DNA of 50,894 bases from an uncultured SAR86 cluster bacterium (GTDB taxonomy: Bacteria; Pseudomonadota; Gammaproteobacteria; Magnimaribacterales; D2472), in the NCBI GenBank assembly GCA_905478035.1, contig CAJQGX010000041.1, forward strand, positions 1 to 50,894. Reading direction: 5' to 3'. A program made the translations under genes and the position numbers. The notes under the pieces were generated by a model. The model saw only the letters and a list, made by a program, of their open reading frames with translations. It had not been told where the DNA came from and made no database searches. Shown piece after piece: positions 18,053 to 29,060 of this stretch. Within the stretch, counting starts at the first letter, position 1. Each line of letters begins with the position of its first letter.

Positions 18053-19887
18053 TTGATTTAGACGAAAGGCATATTGAAAAGAGAAGCTTCTTTGGCAGGT
18101 TGCTATTAGTATATTTCTTTTTTGGAGCTCTCTTTTTATTTATACTTTATAAAACATATTCTTTGCAGGTTTCTAGTTATTCTAGCTATGAAATAGCAGC
18201 ATTAAAGAACAAAACAAAAGAAGTCCTTATTCAACCAGTTCGAGGCATTATTTACGATAGGAATGGAAACATTTTAGTAAATAATGTGCCAACATATGAC
18301 TTAATAATTCTACCATCAAGAATAAAAAATCTTGATGAATTTATATTTAACCTTTCTGAGACAATTAATTTATCTGATGAAGATATCGAAAACGTAAACA
18401 AAAATTTTAAACAAAAAGCTCTTTATAACAGGGAGCTCACAATCAAAAAGAATTTATCTCATGAAGAAATAGCAAAGTTTGAAGTACGAAGCCATAAATT
18501 TGGAAATGCCTTTGTAGATGTAAGATATAGCAGAGAGAACAAATATCCATATTTATTTTCTCATGCAATTGGCTATGTGGGCGGAGTAAATGATGAACAG
18601 CTTACTTCGATTCTTAAAAATCAAAAACTTAAGCAATCAGAGACAGCCTTCAAGTACTCAGGCGGATTTATTAAAGGCAAAACAGGCTTAGAAAATATAT
18701 ATGATAAGCAGTTAAGAGGTTTGTTTGGAAGAAAATCTTATGAAGTTGATGCAGCAGGAAAACTTCTAAAAGAAATAAGTTTTGAAAAACCTATCAATGG
18801 CAAAAGCTTATTTACTAATCTAGATCTAAATTCACAAAAGATGGCATTTGAACAAATGGGTGAAAGAAGAGGAGCAGTTGTTGCATTAGATCTTCAAACT
18901 GGTGCAATAGTTACTTATTTAAGCACCCCAAGTTTTAATGTAAATAGTCTCTCCAATGGCATGTCTCAATCAGCATTTAAAAAACTTCTTGATGATAAAG
19001 ACAAACCATTCTTTGATAGGGCTTCTCAAGGGAGATATTCTCCAGCTTCCACAATAAAACCAGCTATAGCATTATTTGGCATTAAGGAAAAAATCGTTGA
19101 TTGGAACTTCACTCTCGATGATCCTGGATTCTTTGTTCTGCCAGAGGATCAAAGAATATACAGAGGATGGAAAAAAGGAGGGCATGGCATTATTAATATG
19201 AGGGATGCTATTGTTGAAAGCTCTAATACATTTTTCTTTTCCCTTGCTTATAAGTCTGATATTAATAATTTAATAGAACATCTTGCGCAATTTGGTTTTG
19301 GTAGGAATGTTTGCATAGATTGTTTCAATCCAGATACTGGCTTGTTGCCTACCCCTGAGTGGAAAATGAATAATCTCAATTATGGATGGTTTAAAGGTGA
19401 CACAGTTAATCTAGGTGTCGGTCAGGGATACCTCAACGCAACTCCAATTCAACTTGCATACTATTCCGGATTTCTTGCTTCAAAAGGCAATATTCAGGGC
19501 TTATCTTTTATTGATGGAGAGGCTGCAATTAATACTACTTTTAAAAGTGATCTAAGTATAAATAATTCAGACTGGGAGAAGATTCATTCAAGCATGATTG
19601 GAGTCATAGAGGATTACAAAGGTACAGCTAAAAGATTAAAACCACTAAAATCATATGTTGTAGCTGCTAAGTCTGGAACTGTAGAGCTTGTAAGTACAGA
19701 AACCAAAGAAGATTATGAGCTAGTAAGAAAAAATATTGGAAATCGCGATCATGCGATTATTGTCGCTTTTGGACCTATGCCTAATCCAAAATATGCAGTT
19801 AGTGTTGTTATTGAAAATGGAGAAAGTGGTGGATCAGTTGCAGGCCCAGTAGCAATAGCTGTATTAAATGAGTTAATAAAAGAATGA
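18049..19887 (+). CDS. mrdA: Penicillin-binding protein 2 (elongasome transpeptidase)
   Basis: A 612-residue class B PBP that cross-links septum-independent wall during rod elongation. It has a cytoplasmic N terminus, one membrane helix (about 20-40), a dimerisation domain (RGIIYDRNGNILV) and the transpeptidase domain with Ser334-x-x-Lys337, an SSN motif in VESSNTFFF and Lys541-Ser-Gly-Thr544. All catalytic motifs are intact. Four-bp overlaps on both sides show tight translational coupling, and the partner polymerase RodA follows directly. Confidence 0.96.
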   Translation: MIDLDERHIEKRSFFGRLLLVYFFFGALFLFILYKTYSLQVSSYSSYEIAALKNKTKEVLIQPVRGIIYDRNGNILVNNVPTYDLIILPSRIKNLDEFIFNLSETINLSDEDIENVNKNFKQKALYNRELTIKKNLSHEEIAKFEVRSHKFGNAFVDVRYSRENKYPYLFSHAIGYVGGVNDEQLTSILKNQKLKQSETAFKYSGGFIKGKTGLENIYDKQLRGLFGRKSYEVDAAGKLLKEISFEKPINGKSLFTNLDLNSQKMAFEQMGERRGAVVALDLQTGAIVTYLSTPSFNVNSLSNGMSQSAFKKLLDDKDKPFFDRASQGRYSPASTIKPAIALFGIKEKIVDWNFTLDDPGFFVLPEDQRIYRGWKKGGHGIINMRDAIVESSNTFFFSLAYKSDINNLIEHLAQFGFGRNVCIDCFNPDTGLLPTPEWKMNNLNYGWFKGDTVNLGVGQGYLNATPIQLAYYSGFLASKGNIQGLSFIDGEAAINTTFKSDLSINNSDWEKIHSSMIGVIEDYKGTAKRLKPLKSYVVAAKSGTVELVSTETKEDYELVRKNIGNRDHAIIVAFGPMPNPKYAVSVVIENGESGGSVAGPVAIAVLNELIKE

Positions 19888-20984
19888 AGAAAAGATTAGA
19901 TTTTAAAAACTTCAGTATTTATTTTGACCAATATCTATTTATTGCAATAACTCTATTATCAATAATGGGACTATTTTTTTTATATAGTGCTTCTCAAGAG
20001 AATATTACTATTGTTGCAAAACAAGCAGTCTTTGTAGGCTTTGGTTTGCTATTAATGTTTGCAGTTAGCCAGCCAGACCCAGACTTTTATAAAACTTTTT
20101 CAGGTTTATTCTTGCTTTTTTCATTTGTACTTATTTTTTTAACATATGTTTTTGGCAATGAAATTAATGGTGCAAAAAGATGGCTTGATTTAGGATTTTT
20201 TACTTTGCAGTCCTCTGAAATTATCAAGATAGCACTGCCAATTTTCCTATCTTCTTATCTTTATAATAAGTCTCTTCCAATTGATACTAAGCACACATTT
20301 ATTGCCTTGATATTAATAGGATTTATTTTTGCTCTAGTAGCATGGCAACCAGATCTGGGAACAGGTCTCGTTGTATTCATGTCTGGAGGATATGTTTTGT
20401 TTTTAGCTGGTTTAAGTTGGAGGTTTATTGGATCAGCTGCAGGAATATTTTTGTTATCGTTACCCTTTTTATGGAATAACTTTCTTGCTCCATTTCAACG
20501 TCAAAGAGTATTAACTTTTTTTAGTCCTGATTCAGATCCATATGGCACATCTTGGAACATCACACAGTCAAAAATAGCTATTGGATCAGGCGGAATCAAT
20601 GGCAAGGGTTATCAAGAAGGCTCACAAGCCCACCTTAATTTTTTACCTGAGACTGAAACAGATTTTATCTTTGCTGTTATAGCGGAGGAATTTGGATTTA
20701 TTGGTGTTTGCATTCTTCTTTCCGTGTTCTTTTTCATATTAGTGAGATGCTTATATTTAGCATTCAATGCAAGAGATAGATTCTGTAGATTAACTATTGG
20801 GGGCTTGAGCCTAGTTTTCGCCTCAACATTATTTATTAATTTAGCAATGGTGGTTGGCGTTATACCAGTTGTTGGTATGCCTTTACCATTTATAAGCAAA
20901 GGAGGCTCATCTTTGCTATCATTCTATCTAGCTTTTGGAATAATAATATCAATGGCAACACATAAAAAGTTAATGCAAAGATGA
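19884..20984 (+). CDS. mrdB: Rod shape-determining peptidoglycan glycosyltransferase RodA
   Basis: A 366-residue SEDS-family polymerase with about ten transmembrane helices. Conserved segments are NGAKRWL (near 93-99), WQPDLGTGLV in the central part and the C-terminal VVGMPLPFISKGGSS. It polymerises lipid II and works with PBP2 just upstream. It overlaps both neighbours by 4 bp. Confidence 0.95.
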   Translation: MKKRLDFKNFSIYFDQYLFIAITLLSIMGLFFLYSASQENITIVAKQAVFVGFGLLLMFAVSQPDPDFYKTFSGLFLLFSFVLIFLTYVFGNEINGAKRWLDLGFFTLQSSEIIKIALPIFLSSYLYNKSLPIDTKHTFIALILIGFIFALVAWQPDLGTGLVVFMSGGYVLFLAGLSWRFIGSAAGIFLLSLPFLWNNFLAPFQRQRVLTFFSPDSDPYGTSWNITQSKIAIGSGGINGKGYQEGSQAHLNFLPETETDFIFAVIAEEFGFIGVCILLSVFFFILVRCLYLAFNARDRFCRLTIGGLSLVFASTLFINLAMVVGVIPVVGMPLPFISKGGSSLLSFYLAFGIIISMATHKKLMQR

Positions 20985-21868
20985 AATATTTTATACTTTT
21001 ACTTACTCTTTTCAGTCTAGAGACATCAGCAAATTATTTATCACATCCTGATGCGGCTGCATTAATAGAAGAGTTAGTTCAAGAACACAACTTTGAAAGA
21101 GAGTTCGTTGAGAAAGTTCTCTCGAATGCAAACAAACAGCAAAAAATAATTGAATCAATTTCAAGCCCAGCAGAATTTACCTTAACTTGGGATAGATATA
21201 AAAATATATTTATTGAAGAAAAAAGAATCGCCAATGGTAAAAAATTTATACAAGATAATCTTGAGACCTTTAAAAGGGTTGAAGAGGAATATGGGGTCCC
21301 AAAAGAAGTAATTACAGCAATTATTGGTGTTGAAACAAGATATGGCAAAATTCAAGGAAGCTATAGAGTTATTGATAGTCTTTTAACACTTGGTTTTGAC
21401 TATCCCAGAAGAGCAAAGTTCTTTAGGAGTGAACTTGTAAAATTCTTTCTCTTAACAAGAGAGAATGAGCTTAATATAGAAGAAGTGAAAGGCTCATATG
21501 CTGGAGCAATGGGGTTCGGGCAATTCATATCATCCAGTTACAGGGCTTATGCTATTGATTATGATGGAGATGGCTATGCAGATTTATTTAATTCTGTAGA
21601 TGATGCAATTGGTAGTGTGGCGAACTACCTTTATGTACATGGTTGGAAAAGAGATGGAGAAATAGTTACCGTAACTTATCCTAACAATGTTAGAAAAATA
21701 TTTAAACCAAATAGTTCGGTATCAAAATTTATACCTTTAAGTTTTATAGAAGGAGATAATGAGTTATTTTTTATTGGCGATGATAACTTTATTGCAATAA
21801 CGAAATATAATATAAGTCACTTTTATGCAATGGCCGTTTACTATTTATCAGAAGAGTTAAAAAAATGA
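20981..21868 (+). CDS. mltB: Lytic murein transglycosylase B
   Basis: A 295-residue lytic transglycosylase of family GH103. The signal peptide covers about residues 1-17 without a lipobox Cys, so it is periplasmic rather than a lipoprotein. The catalytic Glu118 lies in GVETRYG, followed by SYAGAMGFGQFISSSYRAYAIDYDGDG. It cleaves glycan strands with formation of anhydro-MurNAc, the input to recycling by Mpl. It is placed between rodA and dacA, as in pseudomonads, but rlpA is missing here. Confidence 0.93.
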   Translation: MKYFILLLTLFSLETSANYLSHPDAAALIEELVQEHNFEREFVEKVLSNANKQQKIIESISSPAEFTLTWDRYKNIFIEEKRIANGKKFIQDNLETFKRVEEEYGVPKEVITAIIGVETRYGKIQGSYRVIDSLLTLGFDYPRRAKFFRSELVKFFLLTRENELNIEEVKGSYAGAMGFGQFISSSYRAYAIDYDGDGYADLFNSVDDAIGSVANYLYVHGWKRDGEIVTVTYPNNVRKIFKPNSSVSKFIPLSFIEGDNELFFIGDDNFIAITKYNISHFYAMAVYYLSEELKK

Positions 21869-23022
21869 AGAAACTATTATTTACACTATTATCAATTTCA
21901 GTATTTGTTGAATCACAAAGTTTTGTTCCAGACGCTCCTGAGCTTGATGTTAAGAGTTATATTTTAATAGAACCAAATACCAATACGGTGATTGCAGAAT
22001 ATAATTCTGAATTGGAAATAGAGCCAGCCAGCATGACAAAAATTATGACAAGTTATGTTGTAGCTGACCAAATAGCAAATGGACTCATATCTCCAGAGGA
22101 TGAGGTTTTAATTAGTGAAAAAGCATGGAGAATGAAAGGATCAAAGACTTTCATAGAAGCTGGAAAAAAAGTAAGTGTGTCTGATCTTTTAAAAGGAATT
22201 ATGATTCAATCAGGAAATGACGCCTCTGTTGCAATAGCAGAATATGCAGGCGGTACTGAGAGAGGCTTCGTTGATTTAATGAATGCTTATGCCTCTTCTT
22301 TAGGTATGAATAATACGATTTTTCAAAACGCAACTGGGTTACCTGATGATAATCACTTTTCATCAGCAAAAGATCTAGCTAACCTTACATCAAACTATAT
22401 TAATAATTTTCCAGAAGAATATGCCTTATACAAGCAAAAGCAATTCACTTTTAATAATATCAAGCAGTTAAATAGGAATAAGCTTTTATGGAGAGATGAT
22501 TCTGCTGATGGGGTTAAGACAGGCCATACAGAAGCTGCTGGTTATTGTCTTGTTGGTTCTGCCAAAAGAGGTGGAATGAGATTGATTACTGTGGTGGCAG
22601 GAAGTAAATCAGATAACGACCGTTTTCTATCGTCTCAAAGACTTCTTGAATATGGATTTAGATTTTATTCAACTCAGAAAATGTTAAGCGCAAAAAAAGA
22701 GTATCAGAGTATTACCATATGGGGCGGCGAAGAGAAAAAGCTTGGAGTTGGTGTACTGCAAGACATTTCTATCACTTTGCCTAGAACAAGTTTTAAAGAT
22801 GTTAATACGATCTATAAGGTTAATAATAATATCCAAGCTCCAATTGAAATGGGTCAAAAAGTTGGAACTCTTGAAATAATTAGCAATGAGGAAGTTGTTT
22901 TGGTTGCAGATTTGGTTGCTTTAAAGGATATAAAGGCAAAAGGATTTTTTGGAAGAATGTGGTCAAAGTTCGTACTTTGGGTATTTAGCTTATTCGGTCT
23001 TGCTGGCGATGACTCAAATTAA
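21865..23022 (+). CDS. dacA: D-alanyl-D-alanine carboxypeptidase (PBP5/6 type)
   Basis: A 385-residue class C low-molecular-weight PBP that trims the terminal D-Ala from murein pentapeptides. Signal peptide at the N terminus; catalytic motifs Ser56-Met-Thr-Lys59, Ser116-Gly-Asn118 and Lys218-Thr-Gly220. A beta-rich C-terminal domain is followed by an amphipathic helix (FFGRMWSKFVLWVFSLFG) that anchors it to the membrane surface. It overlaps mltB by 4 bp and the following aminotransferase by 14 bp. Confidence 0.95.
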   Translation: MKKLLFTLLSISVFVESQSFVPDAPELDVKSYILIEPNTNTVIAEYNSELEIEPASMTKIMTSYVVADQIANGLISPEDEVLISEKAWRMKGSKTFIEAGKKVSVSDLLKGIMIQSGNDASVAIAEYAGGTERGFVDLMNAYASSLGMNNTIFQNATGLPDDNHFSSAKDLANLTSNYINNFPEEYALYKQKQFTFNNIKQLNRNKLLWRDDSADGVKTGHTEAAGYCLVGSAKRGGMRLITVVAGSKSDNDRFLSSQRLLEYGFRFYSTQKMLSAKKEYQSITIWGGEEKKLGVGVLQDISITLPRTSFKDVNTIYKVNNNIQAPIEMGQKVGTLEIISNEEVVLVADLVALKDIKAKGFFGRMWSKFVLWVFSLFGLAGDDSN

Positions 23023-23836
23023 AGGAGTTTTTAATGGCTCCTTTGATGATGTAGAGAATATAAAAGTATCTCCCTTCTCTCGAGCTTATACCTTCTCAGA
23101 TAGTGTTTATGAGGTCATACCATTTTTTAATTCAAAACCTATAGCATTCGAATCACATATAAAGAGATTGGATTTTTCCTCTAATGAATTATCAATTAGC
23201 TTAGATTTAAAAAAAACTTCAAATGAGATAAATACATTAATTTCATCCTGTGGATTTAATAATGGCTATGTTTATTATCAGGTTACAAGAGGAGTAGACC
23301 CATTAAGATCTCATATCCATGAACAAAATCTAGCAACCGAAACTTTTGGTTATGTAAAAGCGCATTTATTTGAATGGAAACCTCTCAGAGTATCCATATG
23401 TGACGATATAAGGTGGGCCAGATGTGATATTAAATCAACGTCACTCCTTGGAAATGTTATGAGCATGAATTCAGCAAAAGAAGATGAATGTGATGAAGTA
23501 ATTATGCACAAAAATGGCCTTCTTACCGAAGGCGGCGCATCTAATTTATTCTTTGTAAAAGATAATACAGTTTGCACTCCAGCCCTTAACGGGAATATTC
23601 TTCCGGGTATTACAAGAGCTTTATTGATTAATGAATTGAATCTCCATGGCATTGAAGTCATTGAAGAAAATTTTACATTAAATGATCTATCTAGGGCATC
23701 TTGTGCTTGGCTAACAAGTTCCACTAAAGGTCTGGCACCAATTTCTAAAATAATTAATCTAGAATCTGATTTGGATATTTATAATATTTTATTTAAGAAT
23801 AGCGAAGAAATTTTTAATAAGAAATTTCTTACTTAG
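23009..23836 (+). CDS. dat: D-amino acid aminotransferase (class IV PLP enzyme)
   Basis: A 275-residue fold-type IV aminotransferase. Start taken at the ATG 23009, inside the dacA end; an in-frame ATG at 22949 would add 20 residues that translate dacA sequence in another frame. SRAYTFSDSVYEVIP (about 24-38), RCDIKSTSLLGNV with PLP-binding Lys142, LLTEGGASNLFFV and ILPGITR match D-alanine aminotransferases better than aminodeoxychorismate lyase or IlvE. It would interconvert D-Ala and D-Glu for wall synthesis, fitting the upstream dacA. It overlaps convergent holA by 8 bp. Confidence 0.8.
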   Translation: MTQIKGVFNGSFDDVENIKVSPFSRAYTFSDSVYEVIPFFNSKPIAFESHIKRLDFSSNELSISLDLKKTSNEINTLISSCGFNNGYVYYQVTRGVDPLRSHIHEQNLATETFGYVKAHLFEWKPLRVSICDDIRWARCDIKSTSLLGNVMSMNSAKEDECDEVIMHKNGLLTEGGASNLFFVKDNTVCTPALNGNILPGITRALLINELNLHGIEVIEENFTLNDLSRASCAWLTSSTKGLAPISKIINLESDLDIYNILFKNSEEIFNKKFLT

Positions 23837-24815
23837 CAGTTAACCTGACTACAATATTATCAAGCTCATGCCAGAAATTTTTTTCACTTAAACCTTTATT
23901 GGCTAGGTCAAGTTCAAATATATTTTTTTGAAGAGCTATCAAACTCTGAAGTTTATGATTTTTAATAAAGTTCATATATTCAGATGTTTTATTACTCCAA
24001 ACTCCTGACTTGATTAAACTATTGACTGGATTTTTACTTTGCCTTGCATCTGCAGCACTGTTAATGATTTTTCCCACTATCCATACCAGCAGAGGAGCAT
24101 AATGATCTTCAGAAGACTTAATTGAATGTATTATTTTTAAAGCTTTCTTTGTATTTCTAGAAATAATTTCATCTTCAAGTTCAAATGGCATAAATTCAGC
24201 AGATTCAATTGAAGAACTTCTTCCTTTTAAATCTCCTTCTATATAGGTCAACTTTAAAAGTTTTACCTCATTATGTTGAGCAACTAGATTTCCTGAGTTC
24301 ATTTCTGATATATTTTGAATTAAATCAGGCCTATCCTTCTCAGAAATAAATGCAAGCTGATGTTTTAGCCAAATTCTTTCTTCAAAAGATTTTAGTTTTT
24401 TACAATCAATAATGAGAGCTAATTCATCCATAGCTTTAACCCATTTAGTTTTAAAATTTAATTTTTCATTATTCGAATTAATAATTATTGCAATATTATC
24501 CATTTTATTAATTTTTTCTATTTGAAATAATTTAATAATTTGATCTGGAATTTTTCCTTGATCATGATTAATTTCAATAATTATCTTTGACCCAAATAAT
24601 GACCCGGAAGCATTTTCTATAATAGTTTGTTCTATTTTATCGAAATCTTCCTTATTAATAATTGTTTTTTCTTTATACCCTTTTTCTGAAAGGGTTTTAT
24701 TTAGAGTATCTTTAGAATTATTTCTTAAAACAACTTCAGATCCAAATATAAAAAAAATATTATGAGTCTTATCTAAATACTTTTTGATTGCCAATGCATC
24801 ACATTTCAAAAGCAT
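23829..24815 (-). CDS. holA: DNA polymerase III subunit delta
   Basis: A 328-residue clamp-loader subunit (E. coli 343). The N terminus has the NIFFIFGSEVVLRN segment typical of HolA's degenerate AAA domain (residues 19-32), followed by helical middle and collar domains. Sequence is divergent, but the position downstream of leuS and lptE is the classic one. It overlaps lptE by 17 bp and convergent dat by 8 bp. The subunit opens the beta clamp during loading. Confidence 0.88.
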   Translation of the reverse strand: MLLKCDALAIKKYLDKTHNIFFIFGSEVVLRNNSKDTLNKTLSEKGYKEKTIINKEDFDKIEQTIIENASGSLFGSKIIIEINHDQGKIPDQIIKLFQIEKINKMDNIAIIINSNNEKLNFKTKWVKAMDELALIIDCKKLKSFEERIWLKHQLAFISEKDRPDLIQNISEMNSGNLVAQHNEVKLLKLTYIEGDLKGRSSSIESAEFMPFELEDEIISRNTKKALKIIHSIKSSEDHYAPLLVWIVGKIINSAADARQSKNPVNSLIKSGVWSNKTSEYMNFIKNHKLQSLIALQKNIFELDLANKGLSEKNFWHELDNIVVRLTAK

Positions 24816-25260
24816 TCACCTCAAATATTATTTCTTTGATTAATTCATTTTGCATTTCAGATTCCAAAGCTTTTATCATCTGCTCTTGTGCAAATGGATT
24901 GAGTTCATTTGATTTATATCTCTTATAGACTACCAGCTTCTTATTAATCTGCTTGTTTGCATAGATGCTTATATCTATCTCTAATCTTAGCTCGCCTTCA
25001 AGAGATCTTAAGGAAGGCCCTCCATAAATGTCATAGTTACTAAAAATGTAGTTTTTTAAAAGAATTTGACCTTGTTTATTCTTATTATTTTCTGAATTAA
25101 ATATAAATTTTAGCTTTTGCTCAAATGATACTGGAATACTATTTTCTATGTCTAAAGAAAATAAATTCTTTTTAGATTCTTCTATAATTAATTGATTAAA
25201 TTGGCAGCTACTAAAAGATATTAGTACAAAAATATATAAAAAAAGAGATTTTAGTTTCAT
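24799..25260 (-). CDS. lptE: LPS-assembly lipoprotein LptE
   Basis: A 153-residue lipoprotein with signal peptide and lipobox FSSC (Cys19). The body is mostly beta strand with a basic KLVVYKRYKSNELNPFAQEQ segment and a C-terminal helix, as in LptE, which plugs the LptD barrel in the outer membrane. Primary similarity in this family is low; the call leans on the leuS-lptE-holA order. It overlaps holA by 17 bp. Confidence 0.78.
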   Translation of the reverse strand: MKLKSLFLYIFVLISFSSCQFNQLIIEESKKNLFSLDIENSIPVSFEQKLKFIFNSENNKNKQGQILLKNYIFSNYDIYGGPSLRSLEGELRLEIDISIYANKQINKKLVVYKRYKSNELNPFAQEQMIKALESEMQNELIKEIIFEVNAFEM

Positions 25261-25305
25261 GCATTAATAGTATCTATAGGAAGCGCATATATCAAAGATT
25301 AATTC

Positions 25306-27720
25306 TTAGATTACAAAGTTTATTATCTTTTCTTTTATGTAAATAGTTTTTTTAATAGGAGTATTGCTTATTGTTGAAGCAACATTCTCAATACTTAATG
25401 CAATGGATTCTAGATCTTTTTGCTCAAGATTTTTATCTACCATCACCTTGCCTCTTACTTTACCATTCACTTGAACAATTAAGTTAAATTCAGAAACCTC
25501 TAATAAATCTTCTCTGAGAATAGGCCATGATGACTCAATATCTTCTTCTAAGAAATCAAAATAAAAACCTTTCCATAAATGCTGTGAAATATGAGGAGAT
25601 ATAGGGTTGAGGGTCTTCAGGATAATAACTATTGCTTCATTTAGGCAAAATTTATTTGAAGCCGAGGCATTATCTTGCTTAAAGGACTCTGGTATAAAGT
25701 TTACCAACTCCATGATTGCAGCAATAGCTGTATTAAATGAATATCTTGTCTCAAAATCACTTGTCACTTTTTTAAGAGTGCTATGAGCTTTTCTTCTTAG
25801 ACCTTTTTCTTCTTCTGAAAGACTTAGTGGCTCATCTATCTGCTCAAATTTTCTTTCATTGACAAGACTCCATATTTTTTTCATAAACCTTGAGGCACCT
25901 TCTACAGATGATTCTGACCACTCTAAACTCTGCTCAGGTGGAGCAGTAAACATCATATATAGTCTTACAGTATCTGCACCATATTTCTCTATATAAGACT
26001 GTGGGTCAACTGTATTACCTTTTGATTTAGACATCTTGGCACCATCTTTAAGAACCATCCCTTGGGTAAGAAGTTTTTTAAATGGCTCGTTGCCCTCAAC
26101 GAGATCCATATCTCTTAATGCCTTATGAAAAAATCTTGAATAAAGTAGATGCAGTATGGCATGCTCAATACCACCAATATACAAATCAACTGGCAGCCAA
26201 TATTTTGAATTTTTATCAAACATATCATCATTATTATCAGCTGAGGTAAATCTGGCGTAATACCAAGATGAATCCATAAATGTATCAAAGGTATCTGTTT
26301 CCCTTTTTAATTCATTTGATAAATTATAGAAATCTTGATTTTGACTAAGTGGAATAGGAGGTGAATTTTCTTTTAAATCAGGCAACTTCACTGGTAGGTC
26401 TTTTTCATCAAGAATTCGAGGCTCGCCATTTTCATATACAACGGGGATAGGGCATCCCCAATATCTTTGCCTGCTAACACCCCAATCTCTTAATCTGAAT
26501 TGAACTAGACGCTCTCCAAGATTTAGTTTCTCTAAATCTTCAATAATTTCTATTGAAGCATCTTCTGAACTTTTACCATTGTATTTAGCAGAATTAATTA
26601 ATTTACCAGTTTGAATAACTGGTAGCTCATCTTGCTCGTCAGAAATTATTACTTGGTTAATTTCTAAATTATATTTTGTAGCAAATTCAAAGTCTCTTTC
26701 ATCATGGCCAGGGACTCCCATTACAACACCTGTTCCATAATCAAGAAGAACAAAATTTCCAATCCAGACTGGAATTTTCTTCTTTGTTATTGGATGAAGA
26801 ACAAATAGTCCTGTATCTATACCAAGCTTTTCAGCTTTGGCCATATCCGCTTCAGCTGCTTTAACTTCTTTGCACTTATCTAAGAAGTCCTTTATTAATT
26901 CATTTTTATCTGCAAGATCTAGTGATATAGCATGATTAGGAGAGATGGCTAAAAATGATACTCCAAAAATTGTATCTGGCCTTGTTGAGAATGCAGTTAG
27001 GCATTCATCAGAGTCCTCAATTTCATATTTAATTTCAGCTCCATGAGATTTACCAATCCAATTTCTTTGCATGGTTTTAACATTTTCAGGCCAATCAACC
27101 TCATCTAAGGACGTTAAGAGCTCATCGGCATAGTCTGTAATTTTTATAAACCATTGATCAATTTCTTTAATCTCAACTTGTGCACCAGACCTCCAACCTT
27201 TCCCATCTATGACCTGTTCATTTGCTAAAACTGTTTCATCAACCGGATCCCAATTGACCATTGATTTTTTCTTATATACCAGTCCTTTGTCATAAAACTT
27301 TTTAAATATTAATTGTTCCCATTTATAGTATTCAGGCTCACATGTTCGAAGTTCCTTGGACCAGTCATAACCCAAGCCTAATGAAATAAGTTGTTGTTTC
27401 ATATGCTCAATATTTTGATTTGTCCAATCTTTTGGACTCACTTTATTAGCAATTGCAGCATTTTCTGCTGGAAGACCAAAAGCATCCCAACCCATAGGTT
27501 GGAAAACATTAAAATTATTCATTCTTTTATATCTAGATATAACATCACCAATTGTGTAATTCCTTACATGGCCCATATGAAGCTTTCCTGATGGATAGGG
27601 AAACATTGATAAGCAATAGAATTTCTCTCTATCATCTGGCGTTGCTTTGAATGTATTGTTTTCTATCCACTCACGTTGGATATTTTGTTCAATTTCTGTT
27701 GGATTATATTCAGGTTTCAT
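25306..27720 (-). CDS. leuS: Leucyl-tRNA synthetase
   Basis: An 804-residue class I synthetase (E. coli 860). The HIGH-type motif is [11 protein letters not shown] (41-51), the CP1 editing domain includes [13 protein letters not shown], and KMSKS lies at residues 562-566. The C-terminal anticodon and tail domains end in VNGKVRGK-type sequence, normal for LeuS. It overlaps accC upstream by 11 bp and is followed by lptE after 45 nt. Confidence 0.97.
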   Translation of the reverse strand: MKPEYNPTEIEQNIQREWIENNTFKATPDDREKFYCLSMFPYPSGKLHMGHVRNYTIGDVISRYKRMNNFNVFQPMGWDAFGLPAENAAIANKVSPKDWTNQNIEHMKQQLISLGLGYDWSKELRTCEPEYYKWEQLIFKKFYDKGLVYKKKSMVNWDPVDETVLANEQVIDGKGWRSGAQVEIKEIDQWFIKITDYADELLTSLDEVDWPENVKTMQRNWIGKSHGAEIKYEIEDSDECLTAFSTRPDTIFGVSFLAISPNHAISLDLADKNELIKDFLDKCKEVKAAEADMAKAEKLGIDTGLFVLHPITKKKIPVWIGNFVLLDYGTGVVMGVPGHDERDFEFATKYNLEINQVIISDEQDELPVIQTGKLINSAKYNGKSSEDASIEIIEDLEKLNLGERLVQFRLRDWGVSRQRYWGCPIPVVYENGEPRILDEKDLPVKLPDLKENSPPIPLSQNQDFYNLSNELKRETDTFDTFMDSSWYYARFTSADNNDDMFDKNSKYWLPVDLYIGGIEHAILHLLYSRFFHKALRDMDLVEGNEPFKKLLTQGMVLKDGAKMSKSKGNTVDPQSYIEKYGADTVRLYMMFTAPPEQSLEWSESSVEGASRFMKKIWSLVNERKFEQIDEPLSLSEEEKGLRRKAHSTLKKVTSDFETRYSFNTAIAAIMELVNFIPESFKQDNASASNKFCLNEAIVIILKTLNPISPHISQHLWKGFYFDFLEEDIESSWPILREDLLEVSEFNLIVQVNGKVRGKVMVDKNLEQKDLESIALSIENVASTISNTPIKKTIYIKEKIINFVI

Positions 27721-29059
27721 TTTTCAAGAACTCACCTTCAAGGTAATTAATAGTATGTTTATTTTCTTTAAATATTTTGTCTTGAAGAATTTTCTGATGA
27801 AGAGGATGATTGGTTTTAATTCCTTCAATAAAAAATTCATCAAGCGCACTAAGCATTCTCTTTATAGCAGAGCTCCTTGAGTTTGCCTGTGTGATAATCT
27901 TGGCCAATAATGAATCATAATAAGGCGGTACCTTATATCCTCCGTAAATATGAGAATCGTACCTTATTCCAAAGCCACCAGCTGTATGCATCTTTGTTAT
28001 TGTTCCTGGAGATGGTTGAAAGGTCTCAGGATCTTCTGCATTAATTCTGCATTCTAGAGAATGGCCATGAAAGCTTATATCATTTTGATCTAGTTCAATT
28101 GGCATTTCTAGAGCTATTCTGAGCTGAGCCTTAACTAAATCAAATCCTGTTATCATTTCAGTTACTGGATGCTCTACTTGAATTCTTGTATTCATTTCTA
28201 TGAAATAAAATTGATCTTTTTCATATAGGAATTCAATAGTACCTACTCCTTCATATTTAATTTCTTCACATAAATTTACACATGCCTTAAGAGTTTTTTC
28301 TAGGGAGTCTTCATTGATATTAAGGGCTGGTGCTTCTTCAATTATTTTTTGATGTCTTCTTTGCATGCTGCAATCCCTAGTGCCTAAGTGAATTGCTTTT
28401 CCTTTTCCATCACCAACTATTTGAACTTCTATATGTCTAGGATTTGCAATAAATTTTTCAAGATATATTGTTTCATTTCCAAATCCATTTTTTGCTTCTT
28501 GTTTTGTTATTTCTGCATGACCGATTAAATCCTCTTCTCTTTCAACAACACGCATACCTCTTCCACCACCACCAGCAGTTGCCTTAATCATAATCGGGTA
28601 ACCTATATCCCTAGCAATTTTTTTAAATTCTTCATTATCAGATGGAATTTCATCCTTAAAACCAGGGACAATTTGGATTCCAGAATTTTCAGCTAAAGTT
28701 TTTGCAGTAATTTTATCACCCATCTTATGAATGGTATCTGAGGTTGGACCAATAAATTTGAAACCACTTTTTTCGCACATTTCAGCAAAATTATGATCTT
28801 CAGCAAGAAAGCCATAACCAGGATATATTGCATTTGCACTAGTAAGTTCAGCAGCTGAAAGAATTGCCGGAATATTTAAATAGCTTTCTGATGGTGAAGC
28901 TGGTCCAATGCAAACAGTTTCATCAGAAAATTTTAGATGTTTTAAATCTTTATCAGCTTCAGAGTATACAGAAACTGTTGAGATGCCTAGCTCTTTACAA
29001 GCTCTGATAGCTCGAAGAGCAATCTCGCCGCGATTGGCAATGAGAACTTTGTAACTCAT
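27710..29059 (-). CDS. accC: Biotin carboxylase subunit of acetyl-CoA carboxylase
   Basis: A 449-residue ATP-grasp enzyme that carboxylates the biotin on AccB with bicarbonate and ATP. It begins with the Rossmann-like [21 protein letters not shown], has the glycine-rich ATP lid [11 protein letters not shown] (about 162-172), EAPAL, and the catalytic [14 protein letters not shown] segment. Length equals E. coli AccC. It follows accB with 1 nt between them and overlaps leuS by 11 bp. Confidence 0.97.
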   Translation of the reverse strand: MSYKVLIANRGEIALRAIRACKELGISTVSVYSEADKDLKHLKFSDETVCIGPASPSESYLNIPAILSAAELTSANAIYPGYGFLAEDHNFAEMCEKSGFKFIGPTSDTIHKMGDKITAKTLAENSGIQIVPGFKDEIPSDNEEFKKIARDIGYPIMIKATAGGGGRGMRVVEREEDLIGHAEITKQEAKNGFGNETIYLEKFIANPRHIEVQIVGDGKGKAIHLGTRDCSMQRRHQKIIEEAPALNINEDSLEKTLKACVNLCEEIKYEGVGTIEFLYEKDQFYFIEMNTRIQVEHPVTEMITGFDLVKAQLRIALEMPIELDQNDISFHGHSLECRINAEDPETFQPSPGTITKMHTAGGFGIRYDSHIYGGYKVPPYYDSLLAKIITQANSRSSAIKRMLSALDEFFIEGIKTNHPLHQKILQDKIFKENKHTINYLEGEFLKNET

Positions 29060-29060
29060 T

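Noticed and set aside
22949-23008. 20-residue N-terminal extension of the class IV aminotransferase
   Set aside because: It is only dacA sequence read in another frame; family similarity begins at the ATG at 23009.
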